A stretch of 64,000 nucleotides of DNA from Tateyamaria omphalii (GCF_001969365.1 NZ_CP019312.1:2232001-2296000), one strand, 5' to 3'; positions 1 to 11,530 are shown, numbered from the stretch's first letter. Notes: generated by a model not told the origin, from the sequence alone. Program-made: numbers and translations.

Positions 1-276
1 GACAAGGCCGAGATCAGGATTGACGCGGCGCCGGAGCAGCTCTTGGAAGTCACTGGCCAGAGCCTGCACCGCATCGCTTGGCATATCGGCAACCGCCACA
101 CCCCGTGCCAGATCGAAGACACGCGCCTGCTGATTCAGCGGGACCACGTGATGGCCGATATGCTGGCCAAGATCGGCGCCACGACGCGCGAGGTTGTCGA
201 GCCGTTTACGCCCGAGGGCGGCGCATATGGGCATGGGCGAACCCATGGCCACGACCATTCGCACAGCCACACATGA
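1..276 (+). CDS. ureE: Urease accessory protein UreE, C-terminal part (5' end outside window)
   Basis: The open frame runs in from base 1, so only the last 91 residues are present. They match the UreE C-terminal nickel-binding domain: an LEVTGQSLHRIAWHIGNRH segment followed by the TPCQIE stretch typical of this metallochaperone. The protein ends in a histidine-rich tail ([15 protein letters not shown], six His), the usual Ni(II) store of UreE. UreE delivers nickel to the UreF-UreG-apourease complex in the cytoplasm. Its TGA overlaps the ATG of ureF, so the genes are translationally coupled; the urease structural genes presumably lie upstream of the window. Confidence 0.93.
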   Translation, partial: DKAEIRIDAAPEQLLEVTGQSLHRIAWHIGNRHTPCQIEDTRLLIQRDHVMADMLAKIGATTREVVEPFTPEGGAYGHGRTHGHDHSHSHT

Positions 277-902
277 GCCATGCGCTGACCCTGATGCAGT
301 GGCTGTCGCCCGCCTTTCCCGTCGGGGCCTTTGCTTATTCCCACGGGCTGGAACAGGTGATTGCGGACGGCTCCGTCACGGATGCGGACACGCTGCGCAC
401 CTGGCTGGGCGACGTATTGGAACTTGGGTCCGGGCGCGCGGATGCCGTGCTGCTTGCGGCGGCCTACGCTGTGGATGACCCGACCTATGTCGATGCAACG
501 GCGCGCGCTTTTGCCGCCGGAGCGGAGCGGTTGAAGGAAACGGACCTGCAAGGCCGTGCGTTTTGCGACACGGCCCGTGCTGTCTGGGAGATCGAGATCA
601 GCGGCCTGACCTATCCTGTTGGGGTTGGATCGGCAGCGCGCGCTGTGGGCATCCCGCTGGATCAGACCCTGCCGCTTTACCTGCATGCCTTCGGGTCGAA
701 CCTGGTTTCGGTGGCGCAGCGCGCAATGCCCCTTGGCCAGACGGATGCGCAGACCGTTTTGGCCGCCCTGTCCCCTGTCATAGCGCGGACCGCACGGGAC
801 GCGCAGAAAACGCCGCTCGCGGCCCTTTCATCCACCAGCTTTGCTGCTGATATTGCAGCCATGCGCCATGAAACCCTGCAACCGAGGATCTTTCGCACAT
901 GA
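273..902 (+). CDS. ureF: Urease accessory protein UreF
   Basis: A 209-residue UreF, the accessory protein that docks on apourease and acts as GTPase-effector partner of UreG during nickel insertion. The N-terminus carries the family motif [15 protein letters not shown] and the protein is largely helical, rich in Ala and Leu, as expected. The start was placed at the ATG that overlaps the ureE stop (ATGA); the frame stays open further upstream but that part is antisense-like run-through of ureE. The end overlaps the ureG start by four bases. Length is close to the usual 210-230 residues. Confidence 0.93.
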   Translation: MSHALTLMQWLSPAFPVGAFAYSHGLEQVIADGSVTDADTLRTWLGDVLELGSGRADAVLLAAAYAVDDPTYVDATARAFAAGAERLKETDLQGRAFCDTARAVWEIEISGLTYPVGVGSAARAVGIPLDQTLPLYLHAFGSNLVSVAQRAMPLGQTDAQTVLAALSPVIARTARDAQKTPLAALSSTSFAADIAAMRHETLQPRIFRT

Positions 903-1525
903 CACAGCTTAATGGACCGCTTCGCATCGGCATCGGTGGCCCCGTGGGTGCGGGCAAGACGACGCTCACCGCCGCCCTGGCCGCTGCGCTGAAGGAACAG
1001 CATTCGATCGGGGTGATCACCAACGACATCTACACCCAGGAAGATGCGGAGGAGCTGATGCGCCGTCAAATCCTGCCGCAGGATCGGATCATAGGGGTCG
1101 AAACGGGTGGGTGCCCGCACACGGCCATCCGCGAGGATGCGTCGATCAACCTGGCCGCCGTGGCCGAAATGCGAGAGCGACATCCCGAAGTCGAGGCGAT
1201 CCTGATCGAAAGCGGCGGCGACAACCTGTCGGCTACGTTTTCTCCGGAATTGGCGGACATCACCCTTTATGTCATCGACACGGCGGCGGGCGAGGAGATA
1301 CCCCGCAAGGGTGGCCCTGCGATCACCAAATCCGACCTGCTGATCATCAACAAGATCGACCTGGCCCCCCATGTGGGCGCGTCTCTTGAGGTGATGGAAC
1401 GGGATGCCAAGCGGATGCGCGGTCAGCGGCCGTTTGTGTTCGCGGCTCTGCGTCACGGCAAAGGCGTTGACGATGTCATCGGCCATATCCGCGCTCTGTC
1501 AGGGCTGGGCCTGACAACCGCGTGA
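899..1525 (+). CDS. ureG: Urease accessory GTPase UreG
   Basis: A 208-residue SIMIBI-class GTPase that powers nickel transfer to urease. A P-loop (GPVGAGKT) is near residues 12-19, the [13 protein letters not shown] segment carries the conserved CPH metal-binding motif, and NKID is the guanine-specificity motif. Length is typical. It is the last gene of the ureEFG run: its stop lies about 45 bases before the convergent iorB-like gene, with a perfect hairpin between them. Confidence 0.96.
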   Translation: MTQLNGPLRIGIGGPVGAGKTTLTAALAAALKEQHSIGVITNDIYTQEDAEELMRRQILPQDRIIGVETGGCPHTAIREDASINLAAVAEMRERHPEVEAILIESGGDNLSATFSPELADITLYVIDTAAGEEIPRKGGPAITKSDLLIINKIDLAPHVGASLEVMERDAKRMRGQRPFVFAALRHGKGVDDVIGHIRALSGLGLTTA

Positions 1526-1533
1526 GCTTGTAG

Positions 1534-1552
1534 GGCGGAGGACACCTCCGCC
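1534..1552. terminator. Hairpin between convergent ureG and iorB-like genes
   Basis: The arms GGCGGAGG and CCTCCGCC are perfectly complementary around a three-base loop. The element sits in the short gap between two convergent genes and could stop transcription from either side, although no long T-run follows. From memory, short GC-rich palindromes of this kind are dispersed in many proteobacterial genomes, so it may also be a REP-like unit. Confidence 0.55.
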
Positions 1553-1571
1553 TTACGGATTTCCGCTGCGC

Positions 1572-3809
1572 TTAGACGAAGTCGATGTGCTTGACCATGG
1601 GCATGTCCCGCACCCGTTGACCTGTCGCGGCAAAGATCGCGTTGGACAGGGCGGCGGCAGCGGGCGGCACCATCGGCTCGCCCATGCCGCGCACCGTATC
1701 TCCGTTTTCCAGACCTTGGACAAAGATCTCGGGGGCCTGGGCCATCCGCATCCCTTCGAAGTCGTAGTAGTTCCGCTGCTCTGCCATCCCGTCGGAGATG
1801 GTGATTTCCGAATTCATCGCGTGGCCCAGTGCCCAGTTGATGCCGCCCTGCACCATGTTTTCGAAATTGATAGGGTCGATGACGCGTCCCACTTCGGCAG
1901 CGACCCACACCCTGTCGATCTTGATGGCGCCATCCAGGTTGGTGACTTCGACCACCTCTGCTGTTGGCACGCCAAACGACATGCAGAAGGCGACGCCGCG
2001 CCCCTTGTTCGGGGCAATGTCGTTGCCCCAACCCGACATCTCGGCCACCGCTTCCAGCGTCTTGCGCGAGGGGTCGTGCCAGCACAGGCGCAGCCTTTCT
2101 TCCATGGGATCGGCGCCCGCGGCAAGGATCAGCTCATCCAGGAACACGTCGTGGAAGAACCCGTTGGTCGACGCCCCGACTGCCCGCCAGCTTGAGATGG
2201 GTGCCAGTTCGGGCGCGCGGTAGCCCGTGACCCGGTAGTTCGGGATCTCCAGGGGCTGTTCCCATGCACCAGCGACGATCTGAAGGTCAGGGCCCGGTGT
2301 AGGCAGGCCCTGCCGCCCCATCTGGCTGGCGATGACGGAGGGCATGGCGATGCCGAGGTCGTAGGCGTGAACCTTGCCATCCTTGACCACCCCGCGCCCG
2401 CGCGCCATGGCGATCTGTCGGGTGTCGTTTTGAAGCGTGTCCTCTTCCCGGCTGTAGGTCAGCTTGACCGGAGTGCCCTTGATCTGCGTCGCGATCTCGG
2501 TCGCTTCACGCACGACCCGGTCCTCGAGCCTGTGACCAAAGCTGCCGCCCATCACCTGCACATGGACAAAAACCTGATCGGCATCGAGGCCAGTCAGATT
2601 GGCCACGTTGTTCTGCACAAAACGCGGGATTTGCGTGCCGGTCCAGACGTCCGCACGGTCGTCGGTTACTTTTACCACCGCCGAAATCGGTTCGAGCGGC
2701 GCGTGGGCGAGGTAGGGCGCGCGGTATTCGGCCTCGATCACCTCGGCCCCTTCAAGCGCGGCATCGACATTGCCGTCGTCGCGAAAGCGGCTGTCCTGCT
2801 GATCCGCGTTGAAACTGTCGGACAGTGCGTGCCAGTGCTCCGCCTGTTCTGCGGGGTAGGATGCGGGTGCCCAGTCGATGGCGACGGCGTTCACGGCCCG
2901 GATGGCGCGCCAGGTGTTGTCGGCGATCACGGCCACACCGTCGGATATCTCGACCACGTCGAGGACCCCGCGCATGTCGCGGGCGGCGGTGGCGTCAAAG
3001 CTGTTCATCGCGCCCCGGCGCGGGCTGGTGCGGACAGAGGCGTGGACCATGTCCTTCATCTCGAGATCAATCCCATAGCGCTGCGTGCCCGTGGATTTGG
3101 CGATAATATCAATGCGCTCCATCTCTTTGCCGACAAGTCGCCAGGTGGAAGGATCGCGTAGGGTGACATCGTTCACCGGATCGAGCGCTGCCGCGGTGTC
3201 CGCAAGCTCGACATAGGACAACTGGCCGCCGCCCGACAGGATCACGGCCCCATTTTCGGTTCTCAGATCGGCGACATTGGCGCCGGTCTGTTGGGCCGCC
3301 GCGGCCTTGAGCGTTTCGCGCGCAACGGCTCCGGCCAGGCGTAGCTTTTCGAAGCTGTCGGGCACTGTGGTGGACCCACCGGTGATCTGGAGGCCCATAA
3401 ACTTCATCATCGCGTCCATGATACCGCGCGTGGTGTCGGCGACAGGCCCGTCATCGGTGGATCGGAACGGGGCCGCCTCGGCGCTGAGGGCGGTGTTGTA
3501 ATAGGCCGGATCGGGCATACCGGGATCGACACGGATCTGGTCCAACTCGACATCCAACTCTTCAGCGATCAGGGCAGCCTGCACATGATAGGCCCCCTGC
3601 CCGCTGTCGGCGCGCGGGGTGATCAGGGTGATGCCGGTCGCGTCAATTTTCACGTAAGGCGTCAGCGCGGCCTCACCGTCCGCCAGATCAGCGAGCAGCG
3701 GGTTCGAAACGGGGCGCTTGTAGGCATAGTAGCCAAAAGCCACGCCGCCAGCGATAGCGGCGGATCCGACAAGGAAGGATCGGCGGGCGATTTTTCCGAT
3801 GCGGCTCAT
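1572..3809 (-). CDS. Molybdopterin-binding large subunit, isoquinoline 1-oxidoreductase beta (IorB)-like
   Basis: A 745-residue member of the xanthine dehydrogenase family, aldehyde oxidase/IorB branch, carrying the molybdenum-cofactor domains that hydroxylate a heterocycle or oxidise an aldehyde. The start is the ATG at 3809, preceded by a strong GGAGG. The N-terminus has a twin-arginine signal (ARRSFLVG, residues 8-15) and a hydrophobic stretch, so the folded complex should be exported to the periplasm, as for other IorB-type enzymes. It pairs with the ferredoxin-like subunit ending a few bases upstream. No XdhC-type cofactor-insertion gene is next to it. The real substrate cannot be read from sequence. 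Confidence 0.86.
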   Translation of the reverse strand: MSRIGKIARRSFLVGSAAIAGGVAFGYYAYKRPVSNPLLADLADGEAALTPYVKIDATGITLITPRADSGQGAYHVQAALIAEELDVELDQIRVDPGMPDPAYYNTALSAEAAPFRSTDDGPVADTTRGIMDAMMKFMGLQITGGSTTVPDSFEKLRLAGAVARETLKAAAAQQTGANVADLRTENGAVILSGGGQLSYVELADTAAALDPVNDVTLRDPSTWRLVGKEMERIDIIAKSTGTQRYGIDLEMKDMVHASVRTSPRRGAMNSFDATAARDMRGVLDVVEISDGVAVIADNTWRAIRAVNAVAIDWAPASYPAEQAEHWHALSDSFNADQQDSRFRDDGNVDAALEGAEVIEAEYRAPYLAHAPLEPISAVVKVTDDRADVWTGTQIPRFVQNNVANLTGLDADQVFVHVQVMGGSFGHRLEDRVVREATEIATQIKGTPVKLTYSREEDTLQNDTRQIAMARGRGVVKDGKVHAYDLGIAMPSVIASQMGRQGLPTPGPDLQIVAGAWEQPLEIPNYRVTGYRAPELAPISSWRAVGASTNGFFHDVFLDELILAAGADPMEERLRLCWHDPSRKTLEAVAEMSGWGNDIAPNKGRGVAFCMSFGVPTAEVVEVTNLDGAIKIDRVWVAAEVGRVIDPINFENMVQGGINWALGHAMNSEITISDGMAEQRNYYDFEGMRMAQAPEIFVQGLENGDTVRGMGEPMVPPAAAALSNAIFAATGQRVRDMPMVKHIDFV

Positions 3810-3811
3810 CT

Positions 3812-4270
3812 CTACACCTCCTGCAGTTTGGTGGCGGCAGTTTTGACCGCGGCACGGATCCGCGGATATGTCCCGCACCGGCACAGATTGCCGTTCATCG
3901 CGTCGTCGATATCGGCGTCCGTTGGGGCGGGGTTTGCCGCAAGAAGGGCGGCGGCCTGCATCATCTGTCCGGACTGACAGTAGCCGCATTGGGCAACCTG
4001 ATGATCGACCCAAGCCGCCTGAACAGCGTGCATCGCATCAGGTGTGCCCAGCCCTTCGATCGTTGTCACCGCGCCCCAGACATCTGCGGCTGCGGTTTGG
4101 CAGGACCGCACCGCTTCGCCGTCAATATGCACGGTGCATGCACCGCATTGCGCGACCCCGCAGCCGTATTTGACGCCTTTGATATTCAGCTCATCCCGCA
4201 GGACCCAAAGCAGGGGCATGTCATCTTCGAAATCCACCTCATGCTCTGTCCCGTTGACCGTGAGTTTCAT
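3812..4270 (-). CDS. [2Fe-2S] small subunit, isoquinoline 1-oxidoreductase alpha (IorA)-like
   Basis: A 152-residue protein with two iron-sulfur centres. The plant-ferredoxin motif uses Cys37, Cys42, Cys45 and Cys57, and the C-terminal four-helix centre uses Cys95, Cys98 (QCGYCQSG) and Cys130, Cys132 (NLCRCG). It passes electrons from the molybdenum subunit encoded immediately downstream; the stop and the next start are two bases apart, so the two are one operon. It lacks a signal peptide, which fits co-export with the Tat-bearing large subunit. Confidence 0.9.
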   Translation of the reverse strand: MKLTVNGTEHEVDFEDDMPLLWVLRDELNIKGVKYGCGVAQCGACTVHIDGEAVRSCQTAAADVWGAVTTIEGLGTPDAMHAVQAAWVDHQVAQCGYCQSGQMMQAAALLAANPAPTDADIDDAMNGNLCRCGTYPRIRAAVKTAATKLQEV

Positions 4271-4412
4271 CGCGCGCTCCTAAACAAGGTCGGTTTGGAC
4301 GTAGACTAGGCGACCTGCGCCTTCCCGGAAACCTGCAGATCACGCCAACGGGGTCGCAGATCGCGACGTCACTTGCGTTGAGCCCGCGTGTCGGCATGGG
4401 TATATTGGCAGC

Positions 4413-4661
4413 ATGGAGACTTTCTTGTCCCAGATGTGGATCCGCTGCCGGGATGTGGCGGCGGCATTGATCGCAAGCCTGTGGCGCGGGCGGGCGACCG
4501 ACGACGTGGTTGCGTGGATTGAAAGAGAGCCGCCCGGACGCCAGCGGGGGATCGTGTTTGGCACCCTTATCGCGTTGTTTTTGCTCAGCATCGGTGCCGC
4601 GCAATTCGGTCTCGTGGGCATGTGCCTCTTCTGGGGCTTGGTCATCTACCTGATCAGATAA
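4413..4661 (+). CDS. Small putative membrane protein, unknown function
   Basis: An 82-residue open frame whose C-terminal half is strongly hydrophobic (GTLIALFLLSIGAAQFGLVG, then FWGLVIYLIR), giving one long or two short membrane segments. The N-terminal half is basic and amphipathic and contains a second hydrophobic stretch. I do not recognise the family. There is no convincing ribosome site before the ATG at 4413; an ATG at 4434 is an alternative. It lies divergent to the iorA-like gene. The coding call rests on composition and length only. Confidence 0.5.
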   Translation: METFLSQMWIRCRDVAAALIASLWRGRATDDVVAWIEREPPGRQRGIVFGTLIALFLLSIGAAQFGLVGMCLFWGLVIYLIR

Positions 4662-4664
4662 TAC

Positions 4665-4684
4665 TGGCATACCATTGTATGCCA
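4665..4684. promoter_or_regulatory. Perfect palindrome, candidate GntR-type operator
   Basis: The arms TGGCATAC and GTATGCCA are perfectly complementary around a four-base CATT centre. It lies just after the 82-residue gene and about 100 bases before the 56-residue membrane protein gene, inside AT-rich DNA. No T-run follows, so an operator is more likely than a terminator. Its layout resembles FadR/FCD-type GntR sites and the site at 20919-20940. Confidence 0.45.
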
Positions 4685-4780
4685 TTGAAGTTGCAGCAAA
4701 AAATTTGAAAAAATCTGATCCATTCGACGGGAAGCCCGTATCCCTTTTATCTGATCACAAACACAAAGGAAGGAAAGACC

Positions 4781-4951
4781 ATGGGTATTGGCCTCGGAAT
4801 TCTGACGTTTGGGACTTTGGGCTTTGTCGTCGCATTCGGCTATATCAGCGCGCGTGTGACGGAAAAGCGCCGCTTGGAAGGCGGCCCGAAATCGTCGCTG
4901 TCGGCGGACGGGATCGCTGAACGTATGGCGCGGGCATCCGTGACGCGCTGA
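4781..4951 (+). CDS. Small single-span membrane protein, unknown function
   Basis: A 56-codon gene with a good ribosome site (AAGGAAGG, about six bases before the ATG). The protein begins MGIGLGILTFGTLGFVVAFG, a clear membrane span, followed by a short charged cytoplasmic tail rich in Lys, Arg and Glu that ends SVTR. A strong terminator follows its stop. Ribosome site, hydrophobic profile and terminator together support a real gene despite its size. I do not recognise a family. Confidence 0.65.
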   Translation: MGIGLGILTFGTLGFVVAFGYISARVTEKRRLEGGPKSSLSADGIAERMARASVTR

Positions 4952-4973
4952 ATCGCGAAAAGACATCAAGAAA

Positions 4974-5004
4974 AACGCCGCGCACCCGACAGGTACGCGG
5001 CGTT
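4974..5004. terminator. Bidirectional intrinsic terminator
   Basis: The arms AACGCCGCG and CGCGGCGTT flank a 13-base loop. TTTCTTTG follows on the plus strand and a run of five T lies beyond the stem on the minus strand, so it can end both the 56-residue gene and the convergent alcohol dehydrogenase gene. Confidence 0.85.
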
Positions 5005-5028
5005 TCTTTGTTCAGAACGCTACGGTTT

Positions 5029-6144
<1,116 letters not shown>

Positions 6145-6594
6145 GGTTCGTCCTCTCACTGAGTATTTTCATCATGTGAGCCAGTGGACGCATGATCTGT
6201 CAATGCAGAGAATGAAACGGCGGGCGGTGAGGTGAAACGTGCGTGCGCCCCGGCGACACCGGCCACCGCCTCTTTGCGGTCGCTTTGCGGCGTTCTGCAG
6301 GACCATACATTGGCGGATGTGTCAGCCGTGACCTCCGGCGATCTGACCGACCGGGCCGCGCCTATTCGAAGCATCAGGATCCAGAAGCACAACACTTGTC
6401 TTTCCGGGCCAAACACGAGCGGCGCGTTGGGGTGTCTTTGGCGTGACCGTCACACCATCTACCTTCGGTAGAAAATATGTCTTGCCTCAACGTCAACCTG
6501 TCGAGACATCCGGACCATTCGCGAAGGAATTGTTGATGTCACCCAACCTGGGGGATGTGTTTTGGGTGTCTTTGGAATTTCTTGTTCGGCGCTG
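6145..6594. other. 450-base region without a supported gene
   Basis: This stretch separates frmA from the decayed LysM/PKD gene. It contains weak open frames on both strands with no ribosome sites and no family resemblance, plus a small hairpin (CTACC, TTC, GGTAG) near 6460-6472. It must hold the frmA promoter on the minus strand and probably the former promoter of the gene starting at 6595. I see nothing else in it. Confidence 0.4.
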
Positions 6595-9500
6595 ATGCGC
6601 CTGAATTTCGGTACGTGTCTGGCGGTCATCGCCACGTTTGCCTCTGCGCAAAGCCGTTCTGATCTGGATGCACCGCTGGAAACCATTGTGTTCACGGCGA
6701 GTGATACGCTGCGGGGCATTGTCGGCGAACATCTGAATGATCCCGATCTTTGGCCCTATATCCTCGAGTTTAATGCCATTTCCTCTCCGGCGGTCGTGGT
6801 GCCGGGGATGGAACTGCAAATGCCGGTCAAACAGGTGCGCGCTTCCTGAACTACGATGCGCCCGGCCTGACGGTGTCGAACCGGGACCAAATGATCGAGA
6901 TCGGGCAGAATGAGGGGCTGGTCTTGACGACCCGAGGAGCCGAACGGACGCCGAGATATCCGGCTATGCGTGGGAGTTCGGCGATGGCGCGACAGCGACA
7001 GGACCGCGCCCCACCCACGCCTATGCCCGGCCCGGTGTATACGAGGTGGCGCTCGTGGTGCGCGACGACAGTGGCGCGCCGCTCAACACCCACCGCGACA
7101 CGATGCGCGTCACTGTGAACGCAGCGCCAATCGCCGACGCGGGCCCGGCCCTCGTCGTCGCCCCGGACGAGGATTTTGTTCTGAGCGCCCACGCCTCGGT
7201 CGATCCGGACGGTGCGATTGCAAGTTACGTTTGGCGGCTGCCGGACGGCACCACCGCCACGCAGGAACGTGTCGACCACCAGATCGACGCCCCGGGAACC
7301 TACCGGATCGGCCTGCGAGTCGAGGACAATTTTTCAGGCGGCGCCGCAGCGGACAATGACGAGGTGTTTGTCACCGTGAACGACGCGCCCGTGGCGCAGG
7401 CGGGCGCGGACAGGCTGGTTGCACCAGGTGATCCGGTAATCCTGGACGCCAGCGCCAGCTTTGATCCCGACGGACAGATTGTGCAGTATCAGTGGACCTT
7501 CGACGACGGGTTTGCGGACCAGGAACTGGCCCAAGTCGAACGCAGCTATGCCACACCCGGCACTTGGACCGCGCAGCTGGTGGTGACGGACAGCGCAGGC
7601 GTCGCAAACTCAACGGTGTCCGACAGGATCACGGTGCGGGTCAACGCCGCACCCGTGGCCGATGCACGGCCGGACATTGAAACGGATGCTCTGCAAGTCG
7701 CCTTTGACGGCTCCGGATCCGCGGGTGCAGATGGCGACGCGCTGATCTACACGTGGGATTTCGGCGACGGCTCACCGCCGCGCACCGGCCAACAGATCAC
7801 GCATGTCTATCCCCGGTCCGACACGTTTCCGGTGACCCTACAGATTGACGATGGTTTGGGAATGTCCAACGCCACCGCCATCCACGCGACCACGGTCGTT
7901 GTCAATGCGCGCCCAGTGGCAGAGGCCGGTGGCAACCGCGCCGTATGCTCGGGCAAGTCCATCCTGTTCGATGCCTGCGACAGTATCGACCCCGACGGGG
8001 GGCTGCTGCTTTACCAATGGGACTTTGGCGACGGAACGACATCGGATCTGGTCAATCCGAGCAAGATTTACGAAACGCCGGGGGCCTCTGCGGTCACACT
8101 CCGCATACGCAATGGCAAGGACACGGAGTGGGGCCGTGACATGGACCGCGTGGCGGTCCTGGTGCGCAAAGGGCCGATTGCACACGCGGGCGACGATCTG
8201 ACCGTTTATGCCAACCAATCAATTCGGTTCGACGGCTCACGCTCCACCGACCGCGACGGCGCGGTCAATGCCTTCAGCAGGATAATGGGGGACGGTGGGA
8301 CGGCGAGCGGCGCGCGCCCCGAGTACCGGTTCGAAACACCGGGCACATACACGGTCACGCTCACCATACAGGGGGAAGCGATCGGCAATCGCTCCCCTCT
8401 TGATACAGACACGGCACATTTCACGGTCCTGCCAGCCCCATCACAAACCATTGCGGCGCAAGACCGGGCGGCAGCGGGTTTGCCCGCAGCATGTGCGGCC
8501 GAGGTACAGGGCTTGGACAGCGCCCAGGTGACAGACCACACATGAACCTTTTTCCGATGGAACGGTCGCGTCGGGGGCAAAGGTGAGCCACGTCTTCGCG
8601 GAGCCGGGCGGCTATAGGGTGACGTTGCGCACAGCCCTGACCGGAGCCGAATCCGGCCTGAAACAGCTGGAAACACGGCGACAGATCAGCGTGAATGCCG
8701 CCGCACGCGCGGTGATCAAGGCGCCCGATATGGTTGCAGCAGGACAGGCTATTGTGTTTGACGCCGCGGCCTCAACCGACAGTGATGGCGCGCTGACGCA
8801 ATTTGCATGGGATTTCGGGGACGGCACGACCGCCATGGGCGTCGTTGCCGCGCATGTGTTTACAGCGCCGGGCGATTACACCGTGCGCCTCACCGTGACG
8901 GATGATGCCGCCGTCGGTAACTCGGATGTAACTGCAACGACGCGTGTTACGGTCAATCCACCACCCACAGTTGGGCTGGCCGTTGCAGGTCAAATGTGCC
9001 CCGCCGTCGCGCAGGACTGGAGCGTCAACGCAGCGCGCGGGACATCCGTGTCATGGACCTTCGGGGACGGCACAACGGCAGAGGGCGCGCGCACGACCCA
9101 TGGCTTTGCCAAGCCGGGCCTCTCTCCGGTATCCGTTGCCCTGGATGATGGGCGCGGTTTGCTCAACAGCAGCTGGCGGGAAGAGGTCTATGTCCGCGTG
9201 AACGCCGCGCCAAGGGCCGTTGCGGGTCCGGATCAGGTCGTGAACCCCGGCGATACCGTGTCCTTCAGCGCGGCCCAGTCTGGCGACATCGACGGCGTGC
9301 TGACAGACTACAGGTGGAGCTTCGGTGACTGCATCACCCTCGCAGACGTTCATGTGACGCGCCGGTTTGACCAAAGCGGCCCTGTCGCGGTGAAACTGAC
9401 AGTGCGCGATGACAGCGGTGCAGCCTGCGACACGGGACAGGACAACCTGACCGTTCTGGTCAACACCGCACCCCAGATCGACGCCGGACCTAACAGGACG

Positions 9501-9749
9501 ACGCCCGTCGGCGCGGCCCATGACGTCCTGGTCATTGATGCCTCGGGAGCGTCTGATGCGGATGGTCACAGCGTGACGGTAGACTGGGACTTTGGCGACG
9601 GGACAACGGCGACAGGCGCTATCTTGCGCCACGCCTATGCGGCGCCCGGCGCCTACACGGTGACGTTCACGGCCCGCGATAGCACAGGCTTGCCCAGCGG
9701 CATCACATCCGACACGGCCATAGTGATCGCAACTCCGCGCGGCGAGTGA
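6595..9749 (+). pseudogene. Secreted LysM and multi-PKD-domain protein, disrupted by three frameshifts and one stop
   Basis: The reading begins MRLNFGTCLAVIATFASAQS, a signal peptide, then a LysM-like segment (TASDTLRGIVGEHLNDPDLW), which usually binds peptidoglycan. About eleven PKD domains follow, recognised by repeated WxFGDG cores and Y-x-x-PGxYxVxL strands, ending at 9749. The coding frame is broken. A one-base loss lies near 6830-6850, where frame KQVRAS-stop should pass to FLNYDAPG. A second one-base loss lies near 6940-6950. At 8543-8545 TGA replaces an expected TGG, and an extra T follows in the run just after it. One PKD core near 8275-8295 has also decayed from W-x-FGDG to RIMGDG. 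Function was probably cell-surface adhesion or sensing; the copy looks dead. Confidence 0.8.
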
Positions 9750-9802
9750 GACACCGAACTGTGGCGCATCCAGACACCAGTGAATGAGGTACTTTAACGA
9801 CC

Positions 9803-11527
9803 ATGTGGTTTCCCCTGCGTCTCAAGTTTTTCTTGATCGCCACGCTGCTGGCCGTGGCGCCCCTGGCCATCGTGGGCCAGAACCTCACACAGCTGACACG
9901 GGACGAGTTGAAATCAGCGGCAAATGAGGATCTGACAACGGTCGCGGCCCAGCTTCAGACCCAGTTCGACACCACCTACCAAGGGCGGTGGCTGTCACCG
10001 CTCATGGTCATCCGCAACGGGATCGACAGCCCGGAACTGGACGTGCCGCAAAAGGTGTCGCTTCTGACCCTCGGCTTGCAGGAATTGCCGGGTGTCATGT
10101 CATTGCAACCGTCCGTGGCCGGATCAAACCTGCCCATCATGGCGACGGATCAGGCGTTTTCACAAAAGCTCGAAGCCCTCGGCGTCGATCCAGTGCAGGC
10201 CCTCACCGTGCCATCTGAGCTGATCAAGAACATCGAAGAAACGGGGCAATATGGTCGCCCCCTCATCTCGCAGATGCCAGAGACGAGGGACTGGCTGGCA
10301 ACCTTGGCGCTGCCCCTGAACACACCTATCGCAGGGCGGCAGGTGACATTGGCCGCGCGGATCGAATTGTCGGGCCTGGCCCAACTGGTGGACCAACACC
10401 CCTTTGCCCAGCGCGGTGAGATCACGGTGATCGACCAAGCGGGCCGCACCGTCCTTGTCGACGAGCAAACCAACATGTCAGGGCGCTACATCGTGCAATC
10501 GGCCTTGCCCCTGATGGTGGCAGGCGCGCGCGCCAATGCGCTGCAAAGCGACACGCGCCCGGATGGAACGGCTGCGCTTGGGGTCTATCCCTTTCCCGAC
10601 TGGTTTTAGTGGGCGGTCGTGACCGAACTGACCGAGGACAGCGCCTATGCCGTCGCGAATGCGATCACACGTCAGGTCCTGATCACCGGGGCACTGGGCT
10701 TTGCGCTGGCCAGCATCGGCGCGCTGATCTTTGCCCGCCGTCTGGCACGGCCCATCCTTGCGATTGGCGAGACCGTGGAACGCATGGGGGCCGGAGACTT
10801 TGCCGCCCGCGTCGATGACGTGAACAGCCATGACGAGATCGGGCAGCTGTCTCGCCGCGTGAACACAATGATCTCGGAACTGGGCGAGCGTCTGCAGCTG
10901 ATGAAATTTGTCCGCCAAGGCACGGTGTCTGCCATTCAGAATGCGGACGCGGGCGTGTCTCGCGGTGGGGAACGCAAGCGCGTTTCGGTGATCTTCACCG
11001 ACATCCGCGGCTACACCGCCTTTTCAAAGCGCGTCGCGCCAGAGGTCGTGATCGAAGCGCTGAACGAATATTCGAGGTGCAGACCGCGATCGTCAACGCC
11101 CATCATGGCGACGTCGACAAGTTCATCGGCGACGCACTGGTGGCGATGTTCGAAGGCGACGCGATGGAGCGGCGCGCCGTCGGTTGTGCGGTCGAAGTGA
11201 TCGCGGCGATGCAGGGGCTGCTCACGAAATTTCCAGGAATACGACTTACACGTGGGGATCGGGGTAGCCCCGGGTGAAGTGGTGATGGGTGCCATGGGCG
11301 CCAAGGACCGGATGGATTACACAGCACTTGGACCTGCGGTGAACGTGGCCGCACGGCTGTGCAACAAGGCCGAGCCGGGTCAGGTGCTGCTTGACAGCGC
11401 CATGCACGAGGCGAGCAAAGGGCTGGACAACGTCCGGTTCGAAACGCGGCAGGCGATCCCGCTCAAGGGCTATGCCGACCCCGTCCCGACATTCGCAGCG
11501 ATCAAGCTGCGTGCCGCCGCCGAATGA
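9803..11527 (+). pseudogene. Membrane-bound adenylate/guanylate cyclase with HAMP domain, disrupted
   Basis: The N-terminus has a membrane segment (LKFFLIATLLAVAPLAIVG), then a roughly 250-residue extracytoplasmic sensor, a second membrane segment near 10670-10735, a HAMP linker and a class III cyclase domain (RVSVIFTDIRGYTAFSKR, DKFIGDALVAMFEG, PAVNVAARLCNKA). Three lesions interrupt it: an in-frame TAG at 10607-10609 between PDWF and WAVVTEL, a lost T near 11071 (LNEY should continue FEVQTAIVN), and a gained T near 11231 (LLTKF should continue QEYDLHVGIG). The last two compensate, leaving about 53 codons out of frame across the catalytic core. It follows the PKD gene by 53 bases and probably shared its operon. 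Confidence 0.85.
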
Positions 11528-11530
11528 CCG

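Noticed and set aside
6156..6471. Short open frames on both strands between frmA and the PKD gene
   Set aside because: No start signals, no hydrophobic or domain pattern and biased amino-acid content; treated as noncoding.
6562..6594. TTG at 6562 as start of the LysM/PKD gene
   Set aside because: The ATG at 6595 opens directly into a normal signal peptide; the extra eleven residues upstream make the signal worse and no ribosome site supports the TTG.
7046..9749. PKD domains taken as a DNA tandem repeat
   Set aside because: The domains are similar only at the protein level; the DNA differs too much between units to be called a nucleotide repeat.
6595..11527. Programmed frameshifting or stop-codon read-through as explanation for the broken genes
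   Set aside because: Lesions go in both directions, occur without slippery heptamers or following stems that I can see, and remove part of the cyclase core, which fits decay better.
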